A DNA stretch of 64,000 nt from Gammaproteobacteria bacterium (GTDB lineage Bacteria > Pseudomonadota > Gammaproteobacteria > Pseudomonadales > IMCC2047), in assembly GCA_021773395.1 (NCBI GenBank), contig JAJFKB010000011.1, forward strand, positions 62,001 through 126,000, read 5' to 3'. Positions 54,981 through 63,148 of this stretch are shown here, in pieces. Both the position numbers and the translations under genes were made by a program. Below the pieces are notes generated by a model, which had not been told where the DNA came from, ran no database searches, and was given only the letters and a program-made list of their open reading frames with translations. Numbering within the stretch: position 1 is the first letter of the stretch; each line of letters opens with the position of its first letter.

Positions 54981-55652
54981 TCATGCGGCAATAGTCGCTG
55001 CCTGGCTTGGCGATAACTCTCTGAAAATATTTCCGTAGAGATAATAGAAGGCTTTCGCTGAATGTATAATTTGATCCTGCTCTTCTACAGCTTCAATTTT
55101 ATTCATTAAACCCTCGTAAAATTTGATATGATCCTGATCCAACTCTCCATGTGAGCGCAGGTAACTGAAGGCCTTGGCAGGTAATCCCAACTCTTTCTGT
55201 ATTTTATTCGCAGCTATATCAGCAATTTTGATACTGGTTCCCTCCAAAACATTTACCATGCCAAAAAAACCCAGCGGATTGATACGATTTACGGTGTCAT
55301 AGGCATATGAAACCATTAATTCGGTCGACAAATTTGGTTTGCTATTCCTTGCTTTTTCTTTATCAAAGCCACAAACCTCAATATCATTGAGTATCCACTC
55401 CTGATGACCGAGCTCCTCTTCAATGTATTCTGCCACTGCCTCTCTCAGCCACTCCTTGCTTTCTGGCAATCTGGCTCCTGTTGCCATCAACAGCGGTGTC
55501 GTATGCTTAACGTGATGGTAGGCCTGGTTCAGAAATGCCACATAGTCATTTAACGAGATTTTACCTGCCAAACAGGCAGTAATAATCGGCGCAGACATTA
55601 GATAGTTACGATCTACTTCAACCTCGTGTTGTAATCTTTCATAAAAAGTCAT
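54981..55652 (-). CDS. TenA/heme-oxygenase-like diiron (HDO) protein
   Basis: A 223-residue all-helical protein of the iron-containing redox enzyme group related to TenA. Likely diiron ligands: Glu80 and His83 (EEELGHQEW), Glu137 (LEGTS), and His168, Asp172 and His175 (HGELDQDH). Known HDO enzymes cut or oxidise fatty or amino acids (UndA, BesC, SznF, CADD). It lies between an AMP-forming ligase and an SDR, which would fit a biosynthetic pathway for an acid-derived metabolite. The exact reaction is unknown. Confidence 0.82.
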   Translation of the reverse strand: MTFYERLQHEVEVDRNYLMSAPIITACLAGKISLNDYVAFLNQAYHHVKHTTPLLMATGARLPESKEWLREAVAEYIEEELGHQEWILNDIEVCGFDKEKARNSKPNLSTELMVSYAYDTVNRINPLGFFGMVNVLEGTSIKIADIAANKIQKELGLPAKAFSYLRSHGELDQDHIKFYEGLMNKIEAVEEQDQIIHSAKAFYYLYGNIFRELSPSQAATIAA

Positions 55653-55665
55653 AAGTACCCCATTA

Positions 55666-57165
55666 TTAACCTGTACGAACAGAAAGGTCTTTATTCAGGT
55701 ATAGCTGATTAATACGATCTGAAAATGCGCGCTTTATTTTCTCTCGCTGTATACGTCCATTACCCGTTATAAAAGGCGTTAGCTCAGGCGGTTCAGCACG
55801 CAGATAATCGCCAATTTGCGCGTAGTCAGGCAGGTTCTGGTTGCAAACACCCACCCAGTCAGCAATATCACCATCGCTCACCGACGAGGGTGCAAAAATC
55901 AGTGCAATGAGATAGGGCTGCTCATCACCAAACACCACACAGTGACTAAGTATCGGCAAAGACATTAATACTGACTCCACCCATTCTGGACTTATATTCC
56001 TTCCGAAGCTGGATATCAGGATATTTTTACATCGGCCATCAATTCCTAGAAAACCATCCTTGAAATGCCCTATATCTCCTGTGTGTATTTTTCCAGGATA
56101 CCAACTCGCGGTATCACCCAAATAGCCCAAATGCACAGCACCGGACACCACAACTTCGGTATTTTCAATATAAACCTGGCAGTGGGGCAATAACCGCCCT
56201 ACCGAGTCAATATGATCTTTTGATGGGGTATTTAAAGCTACCACGGATCCACATTCGGATAAGCCGTAGCCCTGATAGACCGGCAACCCCAAAATTCTGG
56301 CATTATGGATAAGTTGTGGCGACACTTTCCCGCCGCCGACTGCGATAAACTTTAAGGTCGCAGGCCGCTGCCAGCCGTTCATGCAAGCCTGCACGAGCAA
56401 AATCAATAACTGGGGAACTAATATCATTGTCATCGGCTGCGTATCGGTAATGCAATCCAACAGCTTTTTTGCATCCAGCCTGGAGCTGCCCAGCATCCCT
56501 CGATCCCTCTCAGAGGGAATAACCACCTCTCCTCCGCTAAGCAAAGGTGTATAAACCCCGGCAATATTTTCAAGCAAGGTACTTAGCGGCAGCAGGCAAA
56601 GATGCCTGGGGTATTTAATATCAATAGCATCCGCCAACGATTGTGCAACCTGCCACTGATGAGCGAAGCTCAAACAGACACCTTTGGGGTTTCCGGTTGA
56701 GCCCGATGTGAAGGTGATTTTCTGCGTACCCTCTGGAAATTTTTGAGGATAACGTTCGGTGAGTTTCCAAGCGTAGATCAAAAATGTCTGACCAGTGTCG
56801 TGATATTCCATCTTTTCAAGTGGCATGCTGAGTCTATCAGGGAGGGACAGATGGTCACTCAACAAAGTATCCACTCCAGCGGTGGTCACGCATTGTTGTA
56901 CTTGGTCTGTCGAAAAGAATGCCGGCAAAGGTATAAAAACCAACCCCAGCTCCTGGCAGGCCAGGTCGATCAGTACCCACTCGATACTATTGTCCGCTTG
57001 CAGCGCAACTACTTTTGCACCGCTGGCCTGAAACCATTTAACACGCGCTTGAACCTCAATGATCAATAATGCGTAGGTCAAATGCTGGTTCCCGGAGACC
57101 AAAGCTACAGAATCTTCCGGTAACAGGCTGGCAACAAATTTGAGCCGTTTTAATATACCCGACAT
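55666..57165 (-). CDS. AMP-forming acyl/aryl ligase
   Basis: A 499-residue ANL-superfamily adenylating enzyme. Core motifs are visible: ITFTSGSTGNPKGVCLSF (about 149-166), YQGYGLSECGSV (near 292), TGDIGHFKDGFLGIDGRCKN (near 367-386) and the C-terminal catalytic lysine region GNGRIQREK. It activates a carboxylic acid as acyl-AMP, possibly for transfer to CoA or an amine. Its ATG overlaps the stop of the thermostable-hemolysin-family gene (TAATG), so the two proteins are probably made together. Confidence 0.9.
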   Translation of the reverse strand: MSGILKRLKFVASLLPEDSVALVSGNQHLTYALLIIEVQARVKWFQASGAKVVALQADNSIEWVLIDLACQELGLVFIPLPAFFSTDQVQQCVTTAGVDTLLSDHLSLPDRLSMPLEKMEYHDTGQTFLIYAWKLTERYPQKFPEGTQKITFTSGSTGNPKGVCLSFAHQWQVAQSLADAIDIKYPRHLCLLPLSTLLENIAGVYTPLLSGGEVVIPSERDRGMLGSSRLDAKKLLDCITDTQPMTMILVPQLLILLVQACMNGWQRPATLKFIAVGGGKVSPQLIHNARILGLPVYQGYGLSECGSVVALNTPSKDHIDSVGRLLPHCQVYIENTEVVVSGAVHLGYLGDTASWYPGKIHTGDIGHFKDGFLGIDGRCKNILISSFGRNISPEWVESVLMSLPILSHCVVFGDEQPYLIALIFAPSSVSDGDIADWVGVCNQNLPDYAQIGDYLRAEPPELTPFITGNGRIQREKIKRAFSDRINQLYLNKDLSVRTG

Positions 57166-57875
57166 TAATCGACCTTCGCCAGACGACGGTAATCGCGCAA
57201 AGCGCTGGCAATATCCGTTATATTGTTTAGCTGCTGATTCGCAATATTGCTTAAACGACTATTGCCTGCAATGATCTCTGAGGCGGTTTTCAGACTACCA
57301 ACCATTACCCGGGGATTATTCTCGTAGTAGCTACCCCACAATAATTGATCACCTTTCAGCCGATCAGGGTCTGCACTAACCAAATAGTGCGGTTCAAATC
57401 CCAAATACTTCATGAGTCGTTCTACTTGCTCAGTTACGGTAAAGACCATCCATTCATAATCCGCTTCTGCTAACGACATGGCCATCAGCACCATTGCAAG
57501 GGGGCCGTACCCCTTTCTCGTAATCGCCAGATTGCCAATTTCCATCAGCGCGCTACGGTCAACCGGCTGCTTTGAAATGGATGCCACTTGCTGCTCGATG
57601 GGACCGTCCAGATACTGTTCCAGAAACATTGGCCGATACCGCCCTGGTCTTAACCCAAATACGCCCACAAGCTCGCTTCCATCATGAATACCGACCAGAA
57701 TGGGCAGGTACTCATTTACATGGGCATTGTGAACTTGCAAGTATTTCCTTGAGACATAGCGTTCTAATTCCTGCCGTCCAGAGCATCCTTCCACATAAAG
57801 GCTTATGCCTGCATTTGATACATAACCATCTCGCATATTGCAGTTATGACTATTAATAACACCTGGCTGAGACAT
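57165..57875 (-). CDS. Thermostable hemolysin (delta-VPH) family protein
   Basis: A 236-residue protein of the T_hemolysin family, which shows GNAT-acyltransferase-like features: a beta-strand with VGIHDGSELVGVFGLRPG, the segment ALMEIGNLAITRKGYGPLA and FTVTEQVERLMKYLGFEPH. No signal peptide is seen. The haemolysin name comes from Vibrio; a fold related to autoinducer/N-acyl-amino-acid synthases makes an acyltransferase role plausible. It is the first gene of the cluster, with a regulator-type box 51 bases upstream. Confidence 0.8.
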   Translation of the reverse strand: MSQPGVINSHNCNMRDGYVSNAGISLYVEGCSGRQELERYVSRKYLQVHNAHVNEYLPILVGIHDGSELVGVFGLRPGRYRPMFLEQYLDGPIEQQVASISKQPVDRSALMEIGNLAITRKGYGPLAMVLMAMSLAEADYEWMVFTVTEQVERLMKYLGFEPHYLVSADPDRLKGDQLLWGSYYENNPRVMVGSLKTASEIIAGNSRLSNIANQQLNNITDIASALRDYRRLAKVD

Positions 57876-57926
57876 ACCGTGGCCTCCAATAATTTTTCTC
57901 TTGGCGTTAACAATAGGATCTTCACC

Positions 57927-57942
57927 TTAAGACAACCTTAGG
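57927..57942 (-). promoter_or_regulatory. QseB/PmrA-like box before the HDO cluster
   Basis: On the minus strand CCTAA-GGTTGT-CTTAA matches YTTAA-N6-YTTAA with one mismatch, 51 bases before the first gene of the cluster. It shares 12 of 16 bases with the box at 49328. It is likely bound by the response regulator encoded within the cluster. Confidence 0.55.
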
Positions 57943-58115
57943 TGGGCAATTTATTTTAGGAGGAGAAGCAAAGTTGGGGTCTCTGCTTTTTTCTTAATAT
58001 AGGGCTTACTTTTCTGGGGACTTCGAATTCGAATTCTTTCACATGGACAGAACGTACCCTATGTATATGACTGACTGGGCCTGACTAGCACCGAGTAACT
58101 ATGGGAATTGATACA

Positions 58116-58149
58116 CCCTTAAAAACGTGCTGGTTCGAGTCTGGCCTCT
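58116..58149 (+). repeat. Second relic of tRNA-Leu 3' half
   Basis: These 34 bases match 31161-31194 of the tRNA-Leu gene at 31 positions (variable arm and T-arm), in the same orientation. Just upstream (58089-58115) weaker similarity to the tRNA acceptor and D-arm can be seen, with the anticodon arm missing. It marks the far edge of the accessory region. Confidence 0.7.
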
Positions 58150-58174
58150 ACCTTCCTTTGCCATTATCCGCAGT

Positions 58175-58210
58175 AGTTACAAGAGTTACAAGCTCTACAA
58201 GAGCTACAAA
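58175..58210. repeat. Four 9-bp tandem repeats
   Basis: AGTTACAAG, AGTTACAAG, CTCTACAAG and AGCTACAAA follow each other between the tRNA relic and the end of the EAL gene. No coding or regulatory role is evident. Confidence 0.6.
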
Positions 58211-58219
58211 CTCCTACTC

Positions 58220-61165
58220 TCAGGTCAGATTATAGAGCCGTTCAAATTCACCAACAGGAACCGGGCGACTGATCAGAAATCCCTGCATTTGATCGCAAGC
58301 ACAGCGCCGCACATAATCTGACTGAATCTGCGTTTCAACTCCTTCAGCCAATACCGTTATATTGAGACTATGCGCCATCTCTGTTATCGCTCTTGCAATG
58401 ATGGCATCTTCCGGTTTAGTAACAATATCTTTTATAAAGCTTCGATCTATCTTCAGCTTATCGAAGGGGAAACGGCGCAAATAGGAAAGACTTGAATAAC
58501 CTGTGCCAAAATCGTCCAGAGCTAACCGAACACCAATATCCTTGATTGATTTGAGCACTTCAAACATCTTTTCAGGTTGCCCCATCACCACGCTTTCTGT
58601 GATTTCAATTTCCAGACTTGATGGGGAACAGTTACTTTCCTGCACAATTTTTGAAAGATGCGCGACAAAATCGTGGTCTTCGAGCTGGCAGACAGAAACA
58701 TTAACGGCAATACTCAGTTTATCAAACCCCGCAGCACTCCAGCCTGCAAGTGTCATACAGGCCTGCTCGAGAATCCATCTTCCAAGCGGTCTAATAAACC
58801 CCGTGTGCTCTGCTACAAAAATAAAATCCATCGGCGGAACCAAGCCAAGTTTTGGATGATTCCATCTAATCAGCGCCTCCGCTCCCTCCAACTCACCACT
58901 ACTCATATTGATCTGTGGCTGAAAGTAGAGTTCAAATTGCTGCTCCTCAAGTCCCTTTCGCAGATCATTCTCCATTTGCAGCTGCTGACTCAGCTGCCGG
59001 TTCATCTCATCGGTAAACAGATGGAACTGCACATCAGAACTGGTCTTGGCCTGATACATGGCGGTGTCTGCCTTTCTCAATAGGGTTTCAACTTCCTGCC
59101 CATCTTCAGGCCAAACGCTACCACCGACACTCACGGTAATATGCAATTCATGCTGATCAACAATAAAAGGCTGCTCAAATATTGCCAGCAATCGTCTAAC
59201 CATTTCAGACAACAGCTCAATGGACTCAACATTATCAACCAGCAATACAAACTTATCACCGCCGTAACGGGCAAGTGTATCGCAACTCCTTGCAAATTCG
59301 CTCAAGCGTCGGGCAACCGCAATCAATAATCGATCCCCCACCTGAAATCCCAGACTTTCATTAACCAGCTTGAAACGATCCAAACCCAGCACCAGCAATG
59401 CTACTTTGCCTCCTGTTTGTGCATGCACAACACCCTGCTCGAAATGATCAGCCAATAGCGCTTTACTGGGTAGTTCGGTCAGCTCATCATGGTAAGTTAG
59501 AAAATTAAGTCGATCCGCCATCACTTTCTGTTCGGTGATTTCATGATGGATATTGATCACGTGAGTCACATTACCCTGTCGATCTCTGACCGGCGACATT
59601 GAGCACATATCCCAGTAAAGCTCACCGTTCTTTCGTTTTCTCTGTAACTCGCCCTGCCAAACTCGACCCTGCCTCATTCTTTGCCAAAGTTCATCATATC
59701 TTGCACTTGGTATATCTAATGGCCGAGTGATGCTCACATGACTACCCACAACTTCATCGGCGGAATACCCTGACACCTGATAGAATCGTGGATTGGCATA
59801 CTCTATAATGCCATTGATGTCGGATATAACCAATGCACTGAAGCTCTGCTCAATCGCCGTCATCAGTTTTCGTAATTCCTGCTCAGCCTTTTGCCTTAAT
59901 TCCCGGTCGACCAGCAAATAGGAGCGCATCACTTCAAAGGCACTGGCAACCTCCCCCAATTCATCCTGAGCGCTGACCTGAAGAGTTTGGGAAAAATCTC
60001 CCTGCCCGATCACAGTTGCAGAACGCTGTAAACGCTTAAGCGGATTTAGAATACGGTAATAGGTCACCAATAACGCGGCGATAAACACCACCATAACCAG
60101 AACCACTATAGCCATTCCGGCAAACAGCTGACTGCGGTTACGGGATTTAATAAGCATCACATCCTCGTCTATATGCCTGTCCACAGCAGCGGCTAACTGT
60201 AATATCGACTCTACACCCTGTGTTGCACGATCAAACCAGTCCGTCGCATCAACAGGGTATGCACCTTCTTTACGACTACTCTCCAATACCTTCAAGCGAA
60301 GCATCTGGTACTGCCCTTTATAATAGGTACGCAAGGCTTGCCGCGCCTCATTAATGGCTGGGGTTTTTGGAAAGTACTCCAATATATTGTTGATCTCCTT
60401 CATGATTTCTCGTTGAGCATACTTTAATTCATCCAGCTTCCGAAATTCTGCGACGCTCAGCGGCCGTTGCATCGCAATAACTGCACTCAGCAACGCCCGT
60501 TCACCTCCAAGGCTCTCACTAAACAGGAAAAAAAGCTGTTTAACATAAGAACCGTAGCGCGTGGCGTGCTCTGATTCCTCTCTTGGTGCCCTGATTATAC
60601 GGTTGATGTCAGCAACTTCTTCAATGCACTTCGTGAGTTCATCAATCCACTGCAGATAATCAATCCCGCCATTCTGCTCGAGGAGATTTTGATCCACCTG
60701 CAAACGCAGCGCCTGAATAGCACCGTTGACCTTATTGTTGAGTTTTTCTTTAATCAACGACGAAAATAGGTCTGGTGTTCTCTCCAGCTCCAAACGCAGC
60801 TGCTCCAGATTTGTATCGGTATTTTTTCTAACAGTCTGCAAGCGCTGCTGCGCAGCGGCGTGAAAATATTGCGGGTTTGATAAAAAAGTGGCCGTCAGCC
60901 CGCGCTCTACCCCTAACTGCGCAGTGAGGGACAAAGCGCTTTGTCCAATCGCGTTGGCATCCACCAGTCGACTTACGCTTTCATTCCATCTAAAGACTTG
61001 AACAACATTCCAGCCTACAGCACAGATTGCGATGGACGCCAGTACAAAAAACATGAGCAGCAACAGCTGTCTAATTCGCAACGCTCTGAACAGCTTAAGG
61101 AAAACGCCGAGTGTTTCTGAGGCAGCGATAACTTGATCTTTATTGTTCAACAGGAGAACCCTCAA
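58220..61165 (-). CDS. NIT-HAMP-PAS-GGDEF-EAL cyclic-di-GMP signalling protein
   Basis: A 981-residue membrane protein. Order: membrane segment (about 33-55); periplasmic NIT-like nitrate/nitrite-sensing region (LGVERGLTATFLS near 90, extending to about 345); second membrane segment (about 352-372); HAMP; PAS (about 440-555, DINGIIEYANPRFYQVSGYS); GGDEF domain with altered motif GGDKF; EAL domain (EALIRWNHP, DDFGTGYSSLSYL, ITESVVMG). The GGDKF suggests an inactive cyclase, so it is probably a c-di-GMP phosphodiesterase. A nitrate-sensing input fits the nirS region in the same window. The start is TTG 61165. Confidence 0.9.
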   Translation of the reverse strand: MRVLLLNNKDQVIAASETLGVFLKLFRALRIRQLLLLMFFVLASIAICAVGWNVVQVFRWNESVSRLVDANAIGQSALSLTAQLGVERGLTATFLSNPQYFHAAAQQRLQTVRKNTDTNLEQLRLELERTPDLFSSLIKEKLNNKVNGAIQALRLQVDQNLLEQNGGIDYLQWIDELTKCIEEVADINRIIRAPREESEHATRYGSYVKQLFFLFSESLGGERALLSAVIAMQRPLSVAEFRKLDELKYAQREIMKEINNILEYFPKTPAINEARQALRTYYKGQYQMLRLKVLESSRKEGAYPVDATDWFDRATQGVESILQLAAAVDRHIDEDVMLIKSRNRSQLFAGMAIVVLVMVVFIAALLVTYYRILNPLKRLQRSATVIGQGDFSQTLQVSAQDELGEVASAFEVMRSYLLVDRELRQKAEQELRKLMTAIEQSFSALVISDINGIIEYANPRFYQVSGYSADEVVGSHVSITRPLDIPSARYDELWQRMRQGRVWQGELQRKRKNGELYWDMCSMSPVRDRQGNVTHVINIHHEITEQKVMADRLNFLTYHDELTELPSKALLADHFEQGVVHAQTGGKVALLVLGLDRFKLVNESLGFQVGDRLLIAVARRLSEFARSCDTLARYGGDKFVLLVDNVESIELLSEMVRRLLAIFEQPFIVDQHELHITVSVGGSVWPEDGQEVETLLRKADTAMYQAKTSSDVQFHLFTDEMNRQLSQQLQMENDLRKGLEEQQFELYFQPQINMSSGELEGAEALIRWNHPKLGLVPPMDFIFVAEHTGFIRPLGRWILEQACMTLAGWSAAGFDKLSIAVNVSVCQLEDHDFVAHLSKIVQESNCSPSSLEIEITESVVMGQPEKMFEVLKSIKDIGVRLALDDFGTGYSSLSYLRRFPFDKLKIDRSFIKDIVTKPEDAIIARAITEMAHSLNITVLAEGVETQIQSDYVRRCACDQMQGFLISRPVPVGEFERLYNLT

Positions 61166-61405
61166 GCATCTATTACATCCAACCCGGATTATGGCAAACC
61201 GATCTGTCGGTATTCACAATTTTAGGGTGTTCATTCACAAATAAACATACATACAGCCAGCCACTAAATACCACCTGTGTGTTGGCCATAATCTAGCCCA
61301 TGGCACACCCAAGCACGCTCTATGTCAAGAACCTGAATTATTTTTCATGTTTATTAGAAGAAGACTTTTACCACAGCATTATCTTTCCGTCAAACACTTG
61401 TTTTA

Positions 61406-61849
61406 TCAGGCGGAACTAAGAACATCTGCTAACTTTTTTGAAGCCTGAATTTCGCCAAGTGTCTGATCACTGGAATGGCGCCGGTCCACCCGAGCCGCAT
61501 TCCCAGGGCTTTCTGTCTGCTGGTCAGTTAATGTCGACACCGGAATATAGCGCTCTTCGTATAGAGCGTTCATTAGATTAAAAGTCGCCCCACTTCCTGA
61601 CTGCAGGGCTGCAGCCAGCAAACCATTTAGTCGAGGAGCAACCTGCTGATCGAGCTGGACGACACTTTCACGAATCTGAAAGTTAGTTTCATCCCACTCT
61701 ACCTTGCGCCCTATCTGCGCCTCGCTGGCGAGGCTAAGCATGAGCGCGAATTGCGCGCCATTCGCCGAGCTAACCGCTTGATTGATTGGCCCCGCAAGAT
61801 TGTTAGAAAGCGCATCGGTTGTTTCAATGTGCAAGAAATAGATCCTCAA
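61406..61849 (-). CDS. Hypothetical soluble protein
   Basis: A 147-residue protein without a signal peptide or recognised domain. It has Ala/Leu/Gln-rich helical parts (SANGAQFALMLSLASEAQIG, LNGLLAAALQSGSGATFNL) and a polar C-terminus. The start is TTG at 61849 after AGGA. It is not evidently linked to neighbours; codon use looks like that of a real gene. Confidence 0.6.
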   Translation of the reverse strand: MRIYFLHIETTDALSNNLAGPINQAVSSANGAQFALMLSLASEAQIGRKVEWDETNFQIRESVVQLDQQVAPRLNGLLAAALQSGSGATFNLMNALYEERYIPVSTLTDQQTESPGNAARVDRRHSSDQTLGEIQASKKLADVLSSA

Positions 61850-61973
61850 TAGCTATCCTTTGTACTTTTTTATATCGGCCTACAGATCGAAGGCTTTAAT
61901 AACACCAGTGGTCATGCCAAACAGGCAAGCCAGCTCCATTTAAAAAAGCAATTGTAAAAAGATGGTCTATACT

Positions 61974-62160
61974 TACAGAGATCTTTGCATAATGTAGCGA
62001 GCGACGGCAATACAAGGCAAAATTCGGCGAAAAAGCGCATGGATGCAGGAGTTAGAGCGACGCAGGAAGCCAAAGCCGAGTTTATACTTATAAATGAGCA
62101 TTTTGAGCCGGGTTTTAACACAGTATTGCCTAGCGTAGTAGTTATGCAAAGGACTCTTAC
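61974..62160. mobile_element. 181-bp MITE with 3-bp target duplication
   Basis: The element spans 61977-62157. Its ends, AGAGATCTTTGCATAA and (read inward from the right) AGAGTCCTTTGCATAA, match at 14 of 16 positions, with further matching (GCAATAC) inside. It is flanked by TAC on both sides (61974-61976 and 62158-62160). The ends resemble those of IS5-group insertion sequences. It carries no transposase; the open frame inside is part of the repeat. Confidence 0.75.
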
Positions 62161-62207
62161 AGCTAGCAGGAAACTGAATTACCCAGGGTTTTCAATAGAT
62201 ACAAACG

Positions 62208-62597
62208 ATGCAAGCACTTACTAAAAGAGCACCCTTAGTACGCTGTTCGGAACAACGTAAATACCGATGCTTTAATCTCGATGGAATGCATATTCGCGTC
62301 AAACATAAAGGAATGCTGCGCGAATTTGTAAAAGGTGTGGCCGTTGAATGGCTAAACTTCAATCGTTGCGGCCTGTCATTTATGAGTAACAGGCACTTTG
62401 AGATTCACGAGCGAATTGTTATTGATATAACAACATCCAACTGCGCAGTAAGGCAGCTGGTGGCAATCATCCACAATGCGCGCAAGCAGGCGGGCATATT
62501 CCGATATGGCGCACAGTTTTATTTTGGCGCAAACAGCCACATGCAAACCAGAGAAATAATCGAAGCACTCCAGACTATTGAGCAATCACTAGCGTAG
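62208..62597 (+). CDS. PilZ-like c-di-GMP effector
   Basis: A 129-residue protein with a PilZ-like plan: a basic N-terminal stretch with Arg residues (RCSEQRKYRCF, residues 12-22), strands GVAVEWLNFNRCGLSFMS, the loop before VIDITT, and RYGAQFYFG near the end. The canonical RXXXR and D/NXSXXG motifs are degenerate (NFNRCG), so binding of c-di-GMP is uncertain. It stands next to c-di-GMP enzymes on both sides. Confidence 0.6.
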   Translation: MQALTKRAPLVRCSEQRKYRCFNLDGMHIRVKHKGMLREFVKGVAVEWLNFNRCGLSFMSNRHFEIHERIVIDITTSNCAVRQLVAIIHNARKQAGIFRYGAQFYFGANSHMQTREIIEALQTIEQSLA

Positions 62598-62698
62598 GTA
62601 GCGTCAGCACTAAACCAGTCTGTAATTTCAAAAAACTTACCTCAAAGCAACTGCTCTTTGCTAGAATGGCCGCAGATTAACTACAGCGGTATTCCAAT

Positions 62699-63133
62699 TT
62701 GCCATCTTCTCAAAATTTTAATAATGCTGGCCTGCTAAGAAGGCTGTTTGCAATATTTTATGACTCACTTCTCATAACAGCACTCTGGATGATGGTAGGC
62801 GGACTAATGGTTTTTGCGAACGGCAACGAGGCCATCAAACTGCCTATTTTGCCCGTTCTACTCCCTCTGGTAATATTTGTTTTTTATATCAAGTTTTGGC
62901 GCTCGAGCGGGCAGACGCTGGGCATGCAGACTTGGCGTATTAAAATTGTTAATCATGAAGGCGGGGCAATTAGTGTAAAACAGGGCCTGATCCGCTTCGT
63001 GGCCGCCGCGCTTTCGTGGCTTTGTTTGGGGTTTGGCTATTGGTGGATGTTGTGGGACAGTGAAAAATTAACCTGGCACGACCGCCTCTCAAAAAGCAGG
63101 ATAATTATTTTATCAAAAGAAAACGCCGACTAA
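62699..63133 (+). CDS. RDD-family membrane protein
   Basis: A 144-residue inner-membrane protein with three hydrophobic segments (about 20-40, 50-65 and 98-120). RDD features are present: an Arg at the first helix (LLRRLFAIFYDSLL, Asp near 20) and SGQTLGMQTWRIKIVNHEG before the last helix. RDD proteins may act in ion transport; the role is unknown. The start is taken as TTG 62699; the ribosome site is weak. Confidence 0.8.
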   Translation: MPSSQNFNNAGLLRRLFAIFYDSLLITALWMMVGGLMVFANGNEAIKLPILPVLLPLVIFVFYIKFWRSSGQTLGMQTWRIKIVNHEGGAISVKQGLIRFVAAALSWLCLGFGYWWMLWDSEKLTWHDRLSKSRIIILSKENAD

Positions 63134-63148
63134 TGTTGTCCCTGCCGT

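Noticed and set aside
61985-62224. 79-codon open frame after the MITE left end
   Set aside because: It lies almost wholly inside the mobile element and results from its repeat sequence.
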